NCBI GenBank assembly: GCA_017437755.1
Contig: JAFRXI010000007.1
Coordinates: forward strand, 1-64,000
Source of the DNA: Bacteroidales bacterium
GTDB lineage: Bacteria > Bacteroidota > Bacteroidia > Bacteroidales > UBA932
Length of the DNA: 64,000 bases
Direction of reading: 5' to 3'
Shown here: positions 24,080 through 32,600 of the stretch, one piece after another
How positions within the stretch are numbered: position 1 is the first letter of the stretch
Layout: each line of letters begins with the position of its first letter
Translations under genes and position numbers: made by a program
Notes under the pieces: model-generated
What the model was told of the DNA's origin: nothing
Databases searched by the model: none
The model's input: only the letters and a program-made list of their open reading frames with translations

Positions 24080-25408
24080 GTGGATTTTACACCTTGGACA
24101 CTGCTTGTTGACGTAGGAATCGTATCCCTGCTGCTTCTGCTCGGAAAGTTTCTCCGGGCTAAGGTTGGGATAATCCAGCGTCTGTTCCTGCCACCCAGCC
24201 TTCTGGCCGGTTTCTTCGGCCTTATCCTGGGCCCGGAAGTGCTTGGCTGGTTGCCGCTTTCGGACCGGATGGGAACCTATGCCGGAATCCTTATAGCCCT
24301 TGTGTTCGGCAGCCTTCCCCTTACTTCCAGCGGCAGGGGAAAAGCCGACGGGACTTCCCGCATAGGCCGCATGTGGGCATATTCCCAGGGGGGGATGCTG
24401 CTACAGTGGGCCCTCGGCGGGATTCTGGGGTTGTTTGTACTCAGGTTTTTCTGGAGCGTCGACGGATCGTTCGGACTGGCGATGCCGGCCGGATTCTGCG
24501 GTGGACACGGAACCGCAGCGGCTATAGGTGAGGCCTTCTCCAAGTACGGAGTGGAAGAAATGCAGTCGCTTGCCATGACCAGCGCCACCGTGGGAATCAT
24601 CGCATCTGTGGTAATTGGCATGTGGATGATTTCATGGGGCGCAGCCCATGGCAAGGCGGCGTTCCTTACCCGTTTTGATGCACTTCCCGCCGAGCTCCGT
24701 ACCGGAATCCTTCCTGCCGACAAGCGCAGCAGCATGGGGGAGGCTTCATTCTCGGCCATTTCGCTGGACTCCATGACGTTCAACTTTGCCATGGTGGCTT
24801 TGATAGCTCTTGGGGGGTACGGCCTCAGCAAACTGGTGGCCCTGGCCTGGCCGGTGCTGATGCTTCCCGTTTTCAGTTGCGCCTTCATCGTCGGGATCCT
24901 GGTCAAGAAGATACTGTCCTGGATAAAGACCGACGAATACGTCTCAAAGCCCATAGTGGGCCACCTCAGCGGGGCCTTTACCGACTATCTGGTCGCCTTC
25001 GGGGTGGCATCCATCCGGCTGGAAGTGGTTGGCCGATACATAGTTCCTCTGCTCATACTGCTGGTCTTGGGACTGCTGTGCACCCTTGCCTATGTATTCC
25101 TAGTGGGGGCGCGCATACATCGTTCGTACAGTTTTGAAAAATCCATCTTCACCTGGGGATGGTTCACCGGAACCATGGCCATGGGAATTGCACTGCTCAG
25201 GATTTCGGATCCGGACGGTAAGAGCGGCTGCCTCGACGACTATGCCTTTGCCTACCTTTACATTGCTCCGGTGGAGATAGCGCTGGTGACATTCTCGCCT
25301 GTGGCCTTCGCCGCCGGTTACGGCGCCCTGTTCGTGGGATGCTGTGCCGTATTGGGGATAGGGATAATGACTTTTGCCGGAATAAAGGGATGGTTTAGGA
25401 AAGCGTAA
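24080..25408 (+). CDS. GltS-type sodium/glutamate symporter
   Basis: A 442-residue inner-membrane protein with 10 or more hydrophobic helices. GIIQRLFLPPSLLAGFFGL near residues 30-50 and GFCGGHGTAAAIGEAF near 138-153 are hallmark segments of the Na+/glutamate symporter (GltS) family, the latter being a re-entrant loop. The start is a GTG at 24080; no better in-frame ATG lies upstream. A glutamate carrier as a member of a glycan-degradation operon is unusual and fits a polymer carrying glutamate-rich peptides. Exact substrate (L-Glu, D-Glu or a gamma-glutamyl peptide) is unknown. Confidence 0.86.
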   Translation: MDFTPWTLLVDVGIVSLLLLLGKFLRAKVGIIQRLFLPPSLLAGFFGLILGPEVLGWLPLSDRMGTYAGILIALVFGSLPLTSSGRGKADGTSRIGRMWAYSQGGMLLQWALGGILGLFVLRFFWSVDGSFGLAMPAGFCGGHGTAAAIGEAFSKYGVEEMQSLAMTSATVGIIASVVIGMWMISWGAAHGKAAFLTRFDALPAELRTGILPADKRSSMGEASFSAISLDSMTFNFAMVALIALGGYGLSKLVALAWPVLMLPVFSCAFIVGILVKKILSWIKTDEYVSKPIVGHLSGAFTDYLVAFGVASIRLEVVGRYIVPLLILLVLGLLCTLAYVFLVGARIHRSYSFEKSIFTWGWFTGTMAMGIALLRISDPDGKSGCLDDYAFAYLYIAPVEIALVTFSPVAFAAGYGALFVGCCAVLGIGIMTFAGIKGWFRKA

Positions 25409-25414
25409 CAGGTT

Positions 25415-26848
25415 ATGTTCAAGAAAGTTATTTTGGTATTGGCCATTGCTTTGGCAGTTATTCCCGGGGCCACGGGCCGTGTAAGGAAGAAGGCCCCGGA
25501 TCCTGGCATGATGCATCTGCAGACCTCGTTCCACGTTTATGATTCGCTTCAGAAAAGGATTTTCGGCTTTGCCGAGACGGCCTACCGTGAAAAGCGGAGC
25601 GCTGAAATGTGGTGCGACTACCTTCGTTCGCAGGGATTTGCTGTGGAGAGGGGAGTGGCCGGAATCCCCACTGCTTTCGTGGCCTCGTTCGGAAGCGGCT
25701 CGCCCGTTATCGGATTGATGGCGGAATACGATGCGATAGCCGGCATGTCGCAGGATACCGTGCCGTACCGCAAGCCTCTCAAGCCTGGTGAACCGGGACA
25801 TGCCTGCGGCCATAACCTCCTTGGGACAGGCTCAGTGGCCGGGGCGGTGGCCGTTTCCAAGTGGCTGGCAGAGGGCCATTCGGGCACGGTGAAACTCTTT
25901 GGCTGTCCTGCCGAGGAAGGTGGCGGAGGCAAGGCTTACATGATGAGGGCGGGAGTCTTTGAAGGGGTCGATGCAATGCTTGACTGGCATCCCGATACAA
26001 GGAATACCGTAAATACCCAGAGCGGCCTTGCAAATGTGCAGGTGCTGTTTACCTTCCGTGGCAAGGCTTCGCATGCCTCAGGCGCTCCACATGCCGGACG
26101 GTCGGCCCTTGATGCGGTTGAATCATTTGACTACATGATGAACCTCATGAGGGAGCACGTGCCCCAGGATTCACGGATTCATTACGTCATTACCGATGGT
26201 GGTAAAGCCCCCAACGTGGTGCCTGATAAGGCATCCGTAAAGTATTATTTCAGAAGTCCTTCCAGGGATATAGTTCAAGAAATCCTTCAGAGGGCCCTCA
26301 AGGCTGCCGAGGGGGCGGCCATGGGTACGGGTACCACGATGGAATATGAGCTGGTCTCCGGCAATTACGAGAGGCTGAGGAACGATGCCATGGCCGACCT
26401 TGTGGGACGGAATCTCGCGAAGGTTGGCGGGGTAGCGTATGACTCCCGCGAGATGGATTACGCACGGGCGCTGATGGCGGAATCAAAGGTGGATCCTTCC
26501 CTCCTGGACAAGGTGTTTGTGGTGGTGCCTCCCGCAGCAGAGGGCTATGAGGCCTATGTATCGTCGGATGTGGGCAACGTCACCTGGGGAGTACCGACAG
26601 GCAGTTTCCGTTATGCGTGCTTTGTCCCCGGCGGGGTGGGGCACAGCTGGCAGCAGGTTTCCAGCGGCGGAACCACCATCGGGACAAAGGGGGCGATAGG
26701 GGCTGCAAAAGTGTTGTATCTGTCTGCTATAGAGCTTCTTACTGATTCTGACTTAATGCGTCGCGTTAAGGAGGAGTTCCTTTCCCGCAGAGGTCCTGAT
26801 TTCAAGTTCCAGCCCCTCATGGGTGACCGTCAGCCGCCGCTTCCCTGA
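25415..26848 (+). CDS. M20-family amidohydrolase (AbgB-like), exported
   Basis: A 477-residue metallopeptidase-fold protein with a signal peptide (MFKKVILVLAIALAVIPGATG). PGHACGHNLLGTGS and GCPAEEGGGGKAYM are the metal-binding motifs of M20D enzymes, and VDAMLDWHPDTRN followed by ASHASGAPHAGRSALDAVE marks the dimerisation domain. The closest named relative is the B subunit of aminobenzoyl-glutamate hydrolase (AbgB), which releases glutamate from an N-acyl-glutamate. Next to a GltS-type carrier, a function in freeing glutamate from a larger amide is attractive. It is the last gene of the operon; its stop is 4 bp from the stop of the convergent MBL gene. Confidence 0.86.
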   Translation: MFKKVILVLAIALAVIPGATGRVRKKAPDPGMMHLQTSFHVYDSLQKRIFGFAETAYREKRSAEMWCDYLRSQGFAVERGVAGIPTAFVASFGSGSPVIGLMAEYDAIAGMSQDTVPYRKPLKPGEPGHACGHNLLGTGSVAGAVAVSKWLAEGHSGTVKLFGCPAEEGGGGKAYMMRAGVFEGVDAMLDWHPDTRNTVNTQSGLANVQVLFTFRGKASHASGAPHAGRSALDAVESFDYMMNLMREHVPQDSRIHYVITDGGKAPNVVPDKASVKYYFRSPSRDIVQEILQRALKAAEGAAMGTGTTMEYELVSGNYERLRNDAMADLVGRNLAKVGGVAYDSREMDYARALMAESKVDPSLLDKVFVVVPPAAEGYEAYVSSDVGNVTWGVPTGSFRYACFVPGGVGHSWQQVSSGGTTIGTKGAIGAAKVLYLSAIELLTDSDLMRRVKEEFLSRRGPDFKFQPLMGDRQPPLP

Positions 26849-26852
26849 GGCT

Positions 26853-27731
26853 CTATCCTTCGATAGTGAGCCCGTCGAAGGCCGGAAGTACCTGGGAGGC
26901 GATGCCCCTCTCGCTGCAGAGCCGCCCGAGTTCGCGGGAGAATTCCGCATGGGGAGGGAAGCTGTGCGAGAGATGCGTCAGCCAGGTGTGGCGCGCGCCT
27001 ATCCGTCCGGCCAGGTCCAGTGCCTCGTACAGGCTGAAATGGGAGTGGTGCGGTTTGTATCCCACAGTGTTGAGGGTCAGGTGTTCAAGGTCCCGGAGTT
27101 TGGAGAACTCGCTTTCGGGGATGGAACTCATGTCGGTGAGGTAGGCAATGCCGCCAAACCGGAAGCCAAGGACGGGCATTGTGTCGTGGAACCCTCGTAT
27201 CGGGATGATTTCCACTTCCTTCCGCGGCGGTACGGGGCCTTCAAGAGCCTTGTAACGGTACCCCACGTCGTGGACCCATTCCAGTTCGTATCCGTCGTTA
27301 GAGAAGACCTTGAAGGGCTTGTCGTCAATCCGGTGGACGTTCCATTCCGGGGCACCGGGATATTTCACTTCCTCAAAGGCATAGGAGTATTCTTTCCGGA
27401 TTGATAGCTCCACCTTCTCCTCGCAGTAAATCTCCACCGCCTTCCGGTCAATGTAATTCAGGGAGCGGACGTCATCCAACCCTCCGGTGTGGTCCTTGTG
27501 GTTGTGGGTGAGAAGGATGCCGTCCAGGTGGCACAGCCCGTGCGATAGCATCTGCATCCTGAAATCCGGGCCGGCGTCAACCAGTATGGACAGGCCCCCG
27601 TATCGGACGAAGGCCGAGGAACGGAACCGCTTGTCGCGGCTGTCGGGGGAGGTGCATACCCTGCATCTGCAGCCTATTATGGGAATTCCCTGGGAAGTCC
27701 CGGTCCCGAGGAAAGTGAGGGTCGCTTTCAT
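26853..27731 (-). CDS. MBL-fold metallohydrolase (PhnP-like)
   Basis: A 292-residue cytoplasmic metallo-beta-lactamase-fold protein. LGTGTSQGIPIIGC starts it, with paired Cys residues (CRCRVC) at about 21-26, as in the zinc-bearing PhnP phosphodiesterase family. LLTHNHKDHTGGLDD is the HxHxDH metal motif and HHSHFS the later His ligand. The function is probably hydrolysis of a phosphodiester, possibly a cyclic one, but the physiological substrate is unknown. The start overlaps the mtaB stop by 4 bp in a leftward run of housekeeping genes. Confidence 0.87.
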   Translation of the reverse strand: MKATLTFLGTGTSQGIPIIGCRCRVCTSPDSRDKRFRSSAFVRYGGLSILVDAGPDFRMQMLSHGLCHLDGILLTHNHKDHTGGLDDVRSLNYIDRKAVEIYCEEKVELSIRKEYSYAFEEVKYPGAPEWNVHRIDDKPFKVFSNDGYELEWVHDVGYRYKALEGPVPPRKEVEIIPIRGFHDTMPVLGFRFGGIAYLTDMSSIPESEFSKLRDLEHLTLNTVGYKPHHSHFSLYEALDLAGRIGARHTWLTHLSHSFPPHAEFSRELGRLCSERGIASQVLPAFDGLTIEG

Positions 27732-28975
27732 ATCGTCACCTCGGTTATCTGCCCGGAAAGGGCGGGGTCATAGGGCCTTTCCACCCTGATGTAATTCTCT
27801 GTAAATCCCGACATTACGCCTCCATGGTCGGATGATTCCCACAGGACCCTGGCCTTGAGGCCGCGGTTGGCCTCCACGAATTGGGAGTTGAGGGAAGCGC
27901 ACAGTTCCTCCAGTTTCCGGACCCTTTCCGTCTTTACCTGCTCCCTTACCTGGCCGGGCATGGAAGCCGCCGCAGTTCCCGGTCTGCGGGAATAGGGAAA
28001 TACGTGTATGAATGCGGGTTTTATCCTCTGTTCCAGGAAGTTGTACGTTTCCATGAAGAGTTCGTCCGTCTCGCCGGGAAGCCCTGCGATCACGTCTATC
28101 CCGAAGAATACCTTCAGGCTGCCGGGCCGTTCCATGCGTGAACGGATATAATCTATGCGCGAGGCGAACAGGGCGGTGTCGTATTTCCTGCGGGCGGTTG
28201 CCAGGACGGTGTCGCTGCCGCTCTGGAGAGGGATGTGGAAATGGGGCAGGAACTTGGTCCCCGAGGCGATCCAGTCCACGACCTCCTCTGTGATGAGGTT
28301 GGGCTCTATGGACGATATCCGGTATCTCTCAATACCTTCCACCCCGTCCAGCGCCTGGAGTAGGGAGAGGAAACTCTCGCCGGTGCTTCGGCCGAAGTCG
28401 CCGGTATTCACCCCGGTGAGGACTATCTCCCGGATTCCCTTGGAGGCTATCTCGCGTGCGAGCCTTACCGCCTCGCATACCGGGATGTTCCGGCTGCGCC
28501 CCCTGGCAAACGGTACTGTGCAGTATGAGCAGAAGTTGTTGCAGCCGTCCTGGACCTTCAGGAAGGAGCGGGTCCTCTCGCCGGAAGAATAGGCCGGGAA
28601 GGTATCCATTACGTCGGCCTTAAACGTGGTGCCCCTTACAAGGCTCAGCGTTTCGGGAACCACCAACGACTTCTCTCCGGTCCCGAAAACCCTGCTGACG
28701 CCCTCCAGTGCGCTGATTTCGTCCTTCCGGAGATGGGCCGAGCAGCCGGTTACGATTATGGCTGCCCCGGGTGAGAGCCGGTGGGCCCTCCGTATCAGGT
28801 TCCGGGATTTCTTCTCGGCATGCTCGGTTACGGCGCAGGTGTTGATAAGGTAGATGTCGGCAGGGGAGTCCCAGCCCACGACCTCCATTCCGGCGGCCGC
28901 AAAGCCCCTTTCGTAAGTTGATGTCTCGGCGTAGTTGAGCTTGCAGCCAAGGGTTGCGAACGCTATCTTCTCCAT
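27728..28975 (-). CDS. mtaB: tRNA t6A37 methylthiotransferase MtaB
   Basis: A radical-SAM enzyme that turns t6A into ms2t6A at position 37 of tRNAs. FATLGCKLNYAETSTYE at the start is the MTTase N-terminal domain with the first cluster Cys, and DGCNNFCSYCTVPFARG near 149 holds the radical-SAM CxxxCxxC. A TRAM-like C-terminal segment (LKARVLWE...ENYIRVERPYD) binds tRNA. About 415 residues, normal for the family. Several Met codons are possible at the start; the ATG at 28975 is preferred because the protein then begins MEKIAFATLG. Confidence 0.94.
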   Translation of the reverse strand: MEKIAFATLGCKLNYAETSTYERGFAAAGMEVVGWDSPADIYLINTCAVTEHAEKKSRNLIRRAHRLSPGAAIIVTGCSAHLRKDEISALEGVSRVFGTGEKSLVVPETLSLVRGTTFKADVMDTFPAYSSGERTRSFLKVQDGCNNFCSYCTVPFARGRSRNIPVCEAVRLAREIASKGIREIVLTGVNTGDFGRSTGESFLSLLQALDGVEGIERYRISSIEPNLITEEVVDWIASGTKFLPHFHIPLQSGSDTVLATARRKYDTALFASRIDYIRSRMERPGSLKVFFGIDVIAGLPGETDELFMETYNFLEQRIKPAFIHVFPYSRRPGTAAASMPGQVREQVKTERVRKLEELCASLNSQFVEANRGLKARVLWESSDHGGVMSGFTENYIRVERPYDPALSGQITEVTI

Positions 28976-28979
28976 CATG

Positions 28980-29690
28980 CTAGGCAAGGATTAGGAATAC
29001 GCACGGCCGCTTGCCGATGATCGGCGGAGCCTCTTGCCTCCAGCGGGCCACCGTCTTCATCCGGTAAAGGGCGTCGGGCATGGTGGCGTTTGCGGCTATC
29101 GAAAGCCTTGTGGAAGGGTTGCATGTGGCGATGAGGTCTCCCAGCAGGGCGTCGCTTCGGTAGGGAGTTTCTATGAAAATCTGCGTCTGATGCAGCTGGC
29201 GCGACCTTTTTTCCACCGCGATGATGGCCTGGCGGCGCTCGTCGGTCTTTGCGGGAAGATAACCGCAGAAAGCGAAGGACTGGCCGTTGAGGCCGGATGA
29301 CATCAGGGCAAGCATCAGTGAGGAAGGCCCTACAAGCGGGACCACCTCTATGCCGTGACGGTGGCAGAGCTCCACCAGGACGGCGCCCGGGTCGGCCACA
29401 GCGGGAAGCCCGGCTTCCGAGATGAGTCCCACGTCGGAACCTCCGTCGAACAGTCCCAGGAGGGCTTCCGCCGCTGCGGGGGAGGTATGTTCGTTGAGGG
29501 TGTGGAACTCCAGGTCCTGGATGGTTCCCTTCAGTCCGGCCCTGGACAGGAAGCGCCTTGCCGTGCGGACCTCCTCCACCACGAACCTCCTGATCCGGGG
29601 AAGTATCTCAAAAACGGTCCTGGGAAGCACTTCCACGGGGTCGTTGTCTCCTATCGGAGACGGTATCAGATAGAGTTTTCCCTTACTCAT
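28980..29690 (-). CDS. rsmI: RsmI-family SAM-dependent methyltransferase
   Basis: A 236-residue member of the tetrapyrrole methylase/RsmI family, which 2'-O-methylates C1402 of 16S rRNA. GKLYLIPSPIGDND at the start, GSDVGLISEAGLPAVADPGAVLV near 85-107 and FIETPYRSDALL near 172 are family landmarks. Bacteroidetes often carry two RsmI-type genes, and this shorter type with IPSPIGD rather than VATPIGN may be the less studied paralogue, so the exact rRNA target is less certain than the family. Its start overlaps the tamB stop by 8 bp. Confidence 0.86.
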   Translation of the reverse strand: MSKGKLYLIPSPIGDNDPVEVLPRTVFEILPRIRRFVVEEVRTARRFLSRAGLKGTIQDLEFHTLNEHTSPAAAEALLGLFDGGSDVGLISEAGLPAVADPGAVLVELCHRHGIEVVPLVGPSSLMLALMSSGLNGQSFAFCGYLPAKTDERRQAIIAVEKRSRQLHQTQIFIETPYRSDALLGDLIATCNPSTRLSIAANATMPDALYRMKTVARWRQEAPPIIGKRPCVFLILA

Positions 29691-32600
29691 CGCCTTTGTT
29701 TATCCATTGTCCCTTGCCGTCGGGGCCGATCTGTAAGGTGACGGTGCGGCCAGTGCGCCTCTCCCTGGTGTCGCCGGCCTCCCTTTCACGCCGTTTCTTC
29801 CTGGAAGTGAACAGGCTCCTGAAGAACTGCCGGAAAGTGTCGAATTCCCTCTGGTATGCAAGACCGGCCCCGTTCCGCTGCAAGTTGTCCAGGTAGCTGG
29901 TGTACTGGTCGGCTGAATGCGAGAACAGGTTCAGGCGCAGGGTTCCCTGACGGTCGAGCTTGACCTCTATGTCCAGGTCGCCGGTCATATCGGTCCGGGT
30001 GCCGCTGGTATGGTACTGGCGGTTCCCGAGGGTACCGTTCACCACCACCCGGTTGTTGAAAAGCTGGGTGGATACGGCCACGTCGAAAATGTCGTTGCCC
30101 CTGTCGGTCGGCTGGTAATTCAGACCAAGGTCCAGGGGGATGTCCAGCTTCTGGAATATGTTGTTCAGCTGGTTGGACATTATGCTTGAAACGTTGTTGT
30201 ACAGCAGTTCGGAGTTGTTCACGATGCCGGATTCCTCGGGAGGCATGAAGCCTCCGGTGATAAGCAGGTAGAGGAACTGGCGCTGGATCTTGTCGGTGGT
30301 GTTTAGGGTGCTCTCCACCTGGGACTTGGTCACGGGGTCTATGTCGGGGACGTCGATGGAGAGGGCGATCTGGGGATTGCTGAGCCTGTCGGTTATGTCT
30401 ATCCCGCACACGACAGTGCGCCTTGTAGAGGTGGAGTCGGACAGCAGGTTGGCCAGGGATGTCTTTGTGGTGTACTTGGCCTTGATGTCCAGGTCGGAAT
30501 CCATTATGTCGCCGTTGAACTTGATGGAACTGCCCTCCTGGAGGGTGAAGTCCTTTTGCACGAGCCCCATAACCGACAGCCTGTATTGCCCGGAATTGAT
30601 TCCGTATGAGCCGTTTATGGTAAACGGACGGCCGGTTTCCGCCAGAATTTCAAAGTTTCCGGAGCCGTTGCCGGTGAGGACGTTACCGGTGGATTTGTCA
30701 ACCTCCACGTGGGCTGTGATGTCCGGAGTAGCCCTGAGGTTGAGCCTTACGTCCAGTGCGCTGCCGCTCTTTCCCTTGACCGTATAATTGTTCATCATCA
30801 GGTCATAGGGGTCTTGGATGGCCTCGATTGCGGGCTCATAGAATGTGAGCAGTTCCCGCCTGGAGGCCGTGGAAGCCGAGTTCAGGGGGATGTGGATGTC
30901 GCCCTGGCCGGAGGTGCTGGCATTGATGTCCAGGAGGATATGGCTGATGGGACCGTTTATGTCCACGCTTCCGGTTCCGGAGACATGGCCGTAGAACTGG
31001 TCGTTCTGCGACTCGGTGGTGTCCAGGCAGAGCATGTTGCGGACTCTTATCCCAATGTCCAGGCGCATGTCCTGGAAGTTCTTGTAGTACACTCCGCCTT
31101 TAACGGATCCCTGTCCGCCTTTTCCGTCGGTTATGGCGACATCGTTGAATACTATTCCTTGGCTGGACACTTCGGCCGGGCCGTTGACATTATAGGCCAC
31201 TCCCGTGTATTCCACTTCCAGCAGGCCGTCCTGGATCTGGAGGTCCTGGCTGTTGACCTTTATGTCCGACAGGGGGCCGCTTGCGGTTATCTTTCCGGTA
31301 AGGCCTCCGCCCATCCGGCTGAATACGCCTTCCAGGAACGGCTGGGCATAGCCGAGGTCGAACCTGTCGAGGCTGGCCTCCATTTCGAGGGTCTTCCTTG
31401 AAGGTGACAGCCATCCGGTGGCGTCGATGCTGTTCCTGCCGTCCAGGTCGTTCCTGGCCAGGAGGTCGAACCTCTTCAGTTCCTCATTCCAACGGCTGTC
31501 GACCTTCAGCAGTCCGGCCGGCTTCCCGGCGATCATAGTTGAGTCGCAGAGGACTGAGACCAGGATTCCGGGGTTGGGCTTGGTGGGGGAGGTGATCATG
31601 GCGTGGCCGGTTGCACGTCCGCCGATGCCGTATTCCTCGCCGATTATCGAACCCAGCATGGCCAGGTCGAATTTCTCCATCTTGACCGACAGGGTGTCGG
31701 ATTTGTCAGGGGAGATGCCGCCGCTGAGGTTCAGCCTCTGGTCGTTGCAGGAAGCGAGGAACCGTGATACGTTTATGTCGCTTCCTTCCAGGACGATGTC
31801 GTCGGAGGAGAGGCTCCATCCTTCGCCCTGGTAATAGATATTAGACGGAAGTGCCTGTGCCACAAGGCGAAGGACACCGTCTTCATTCCTGCTCACCTCT
31901 CCGGTCATGTACAGTTCACCCCTGTTTTCGGGGGATGTGGAGTTGTCGTACGATACGGAGAGGCCTATATGGCCGTCGTCGGCGAAAACCTCTCCCTGAG
32001 CGTCCTTGAAGACCATCGATCCGACTTTCAGTTCTGAACTGGTGAGGGTTCCGCGAAGGGTGCTATCGGCATTGCCCAGGTCCAGGGCCAGGTCTTTCAG
32101 GTAGGTGCCGTTGAACGCGATCCTTCCGGAGCGGACGCTGCCGGAAATCATTCCGTTTTCAGTTATGCTTACCGCCGCCTTTGTCCCGGGAGCCACGTAG
32201 GTGCCCGGAGCTATGAACGACAGCAGGTCCCTGGTGTCCTTGAAGCTGAGTTCCATGTCGTAGGCGGTGCCGTCCCACTCGGGCCGTTCGCCCTTGAGGA
32301 GGGCAGGCAGTTCCCGGGCTACGGTAAGGGCCGTGAGGTCGTTCAGCATTGAGGTTATGCCCTTGGTGCTCACGTAGCTGCCTTCTGCAAATGTTGAATT
32401 GAGCAGGATCCTTTCCATTCTGTCGTTGGAGTGCGACTGGATGCTTATGTCGCCTATGTCATGGTGCCCGTTGGCGTCCTCCATCTTGAGCCCGCCGATT
32501 GTCATTCCCCCGATGAGGTCTCCGTTCCCGGTTTTCATGAAGTTGGCGTTGGCCTGGAACGAGACCTTCGACCGCTCCCTCTTGTCCAGTTTGAGGGCGT

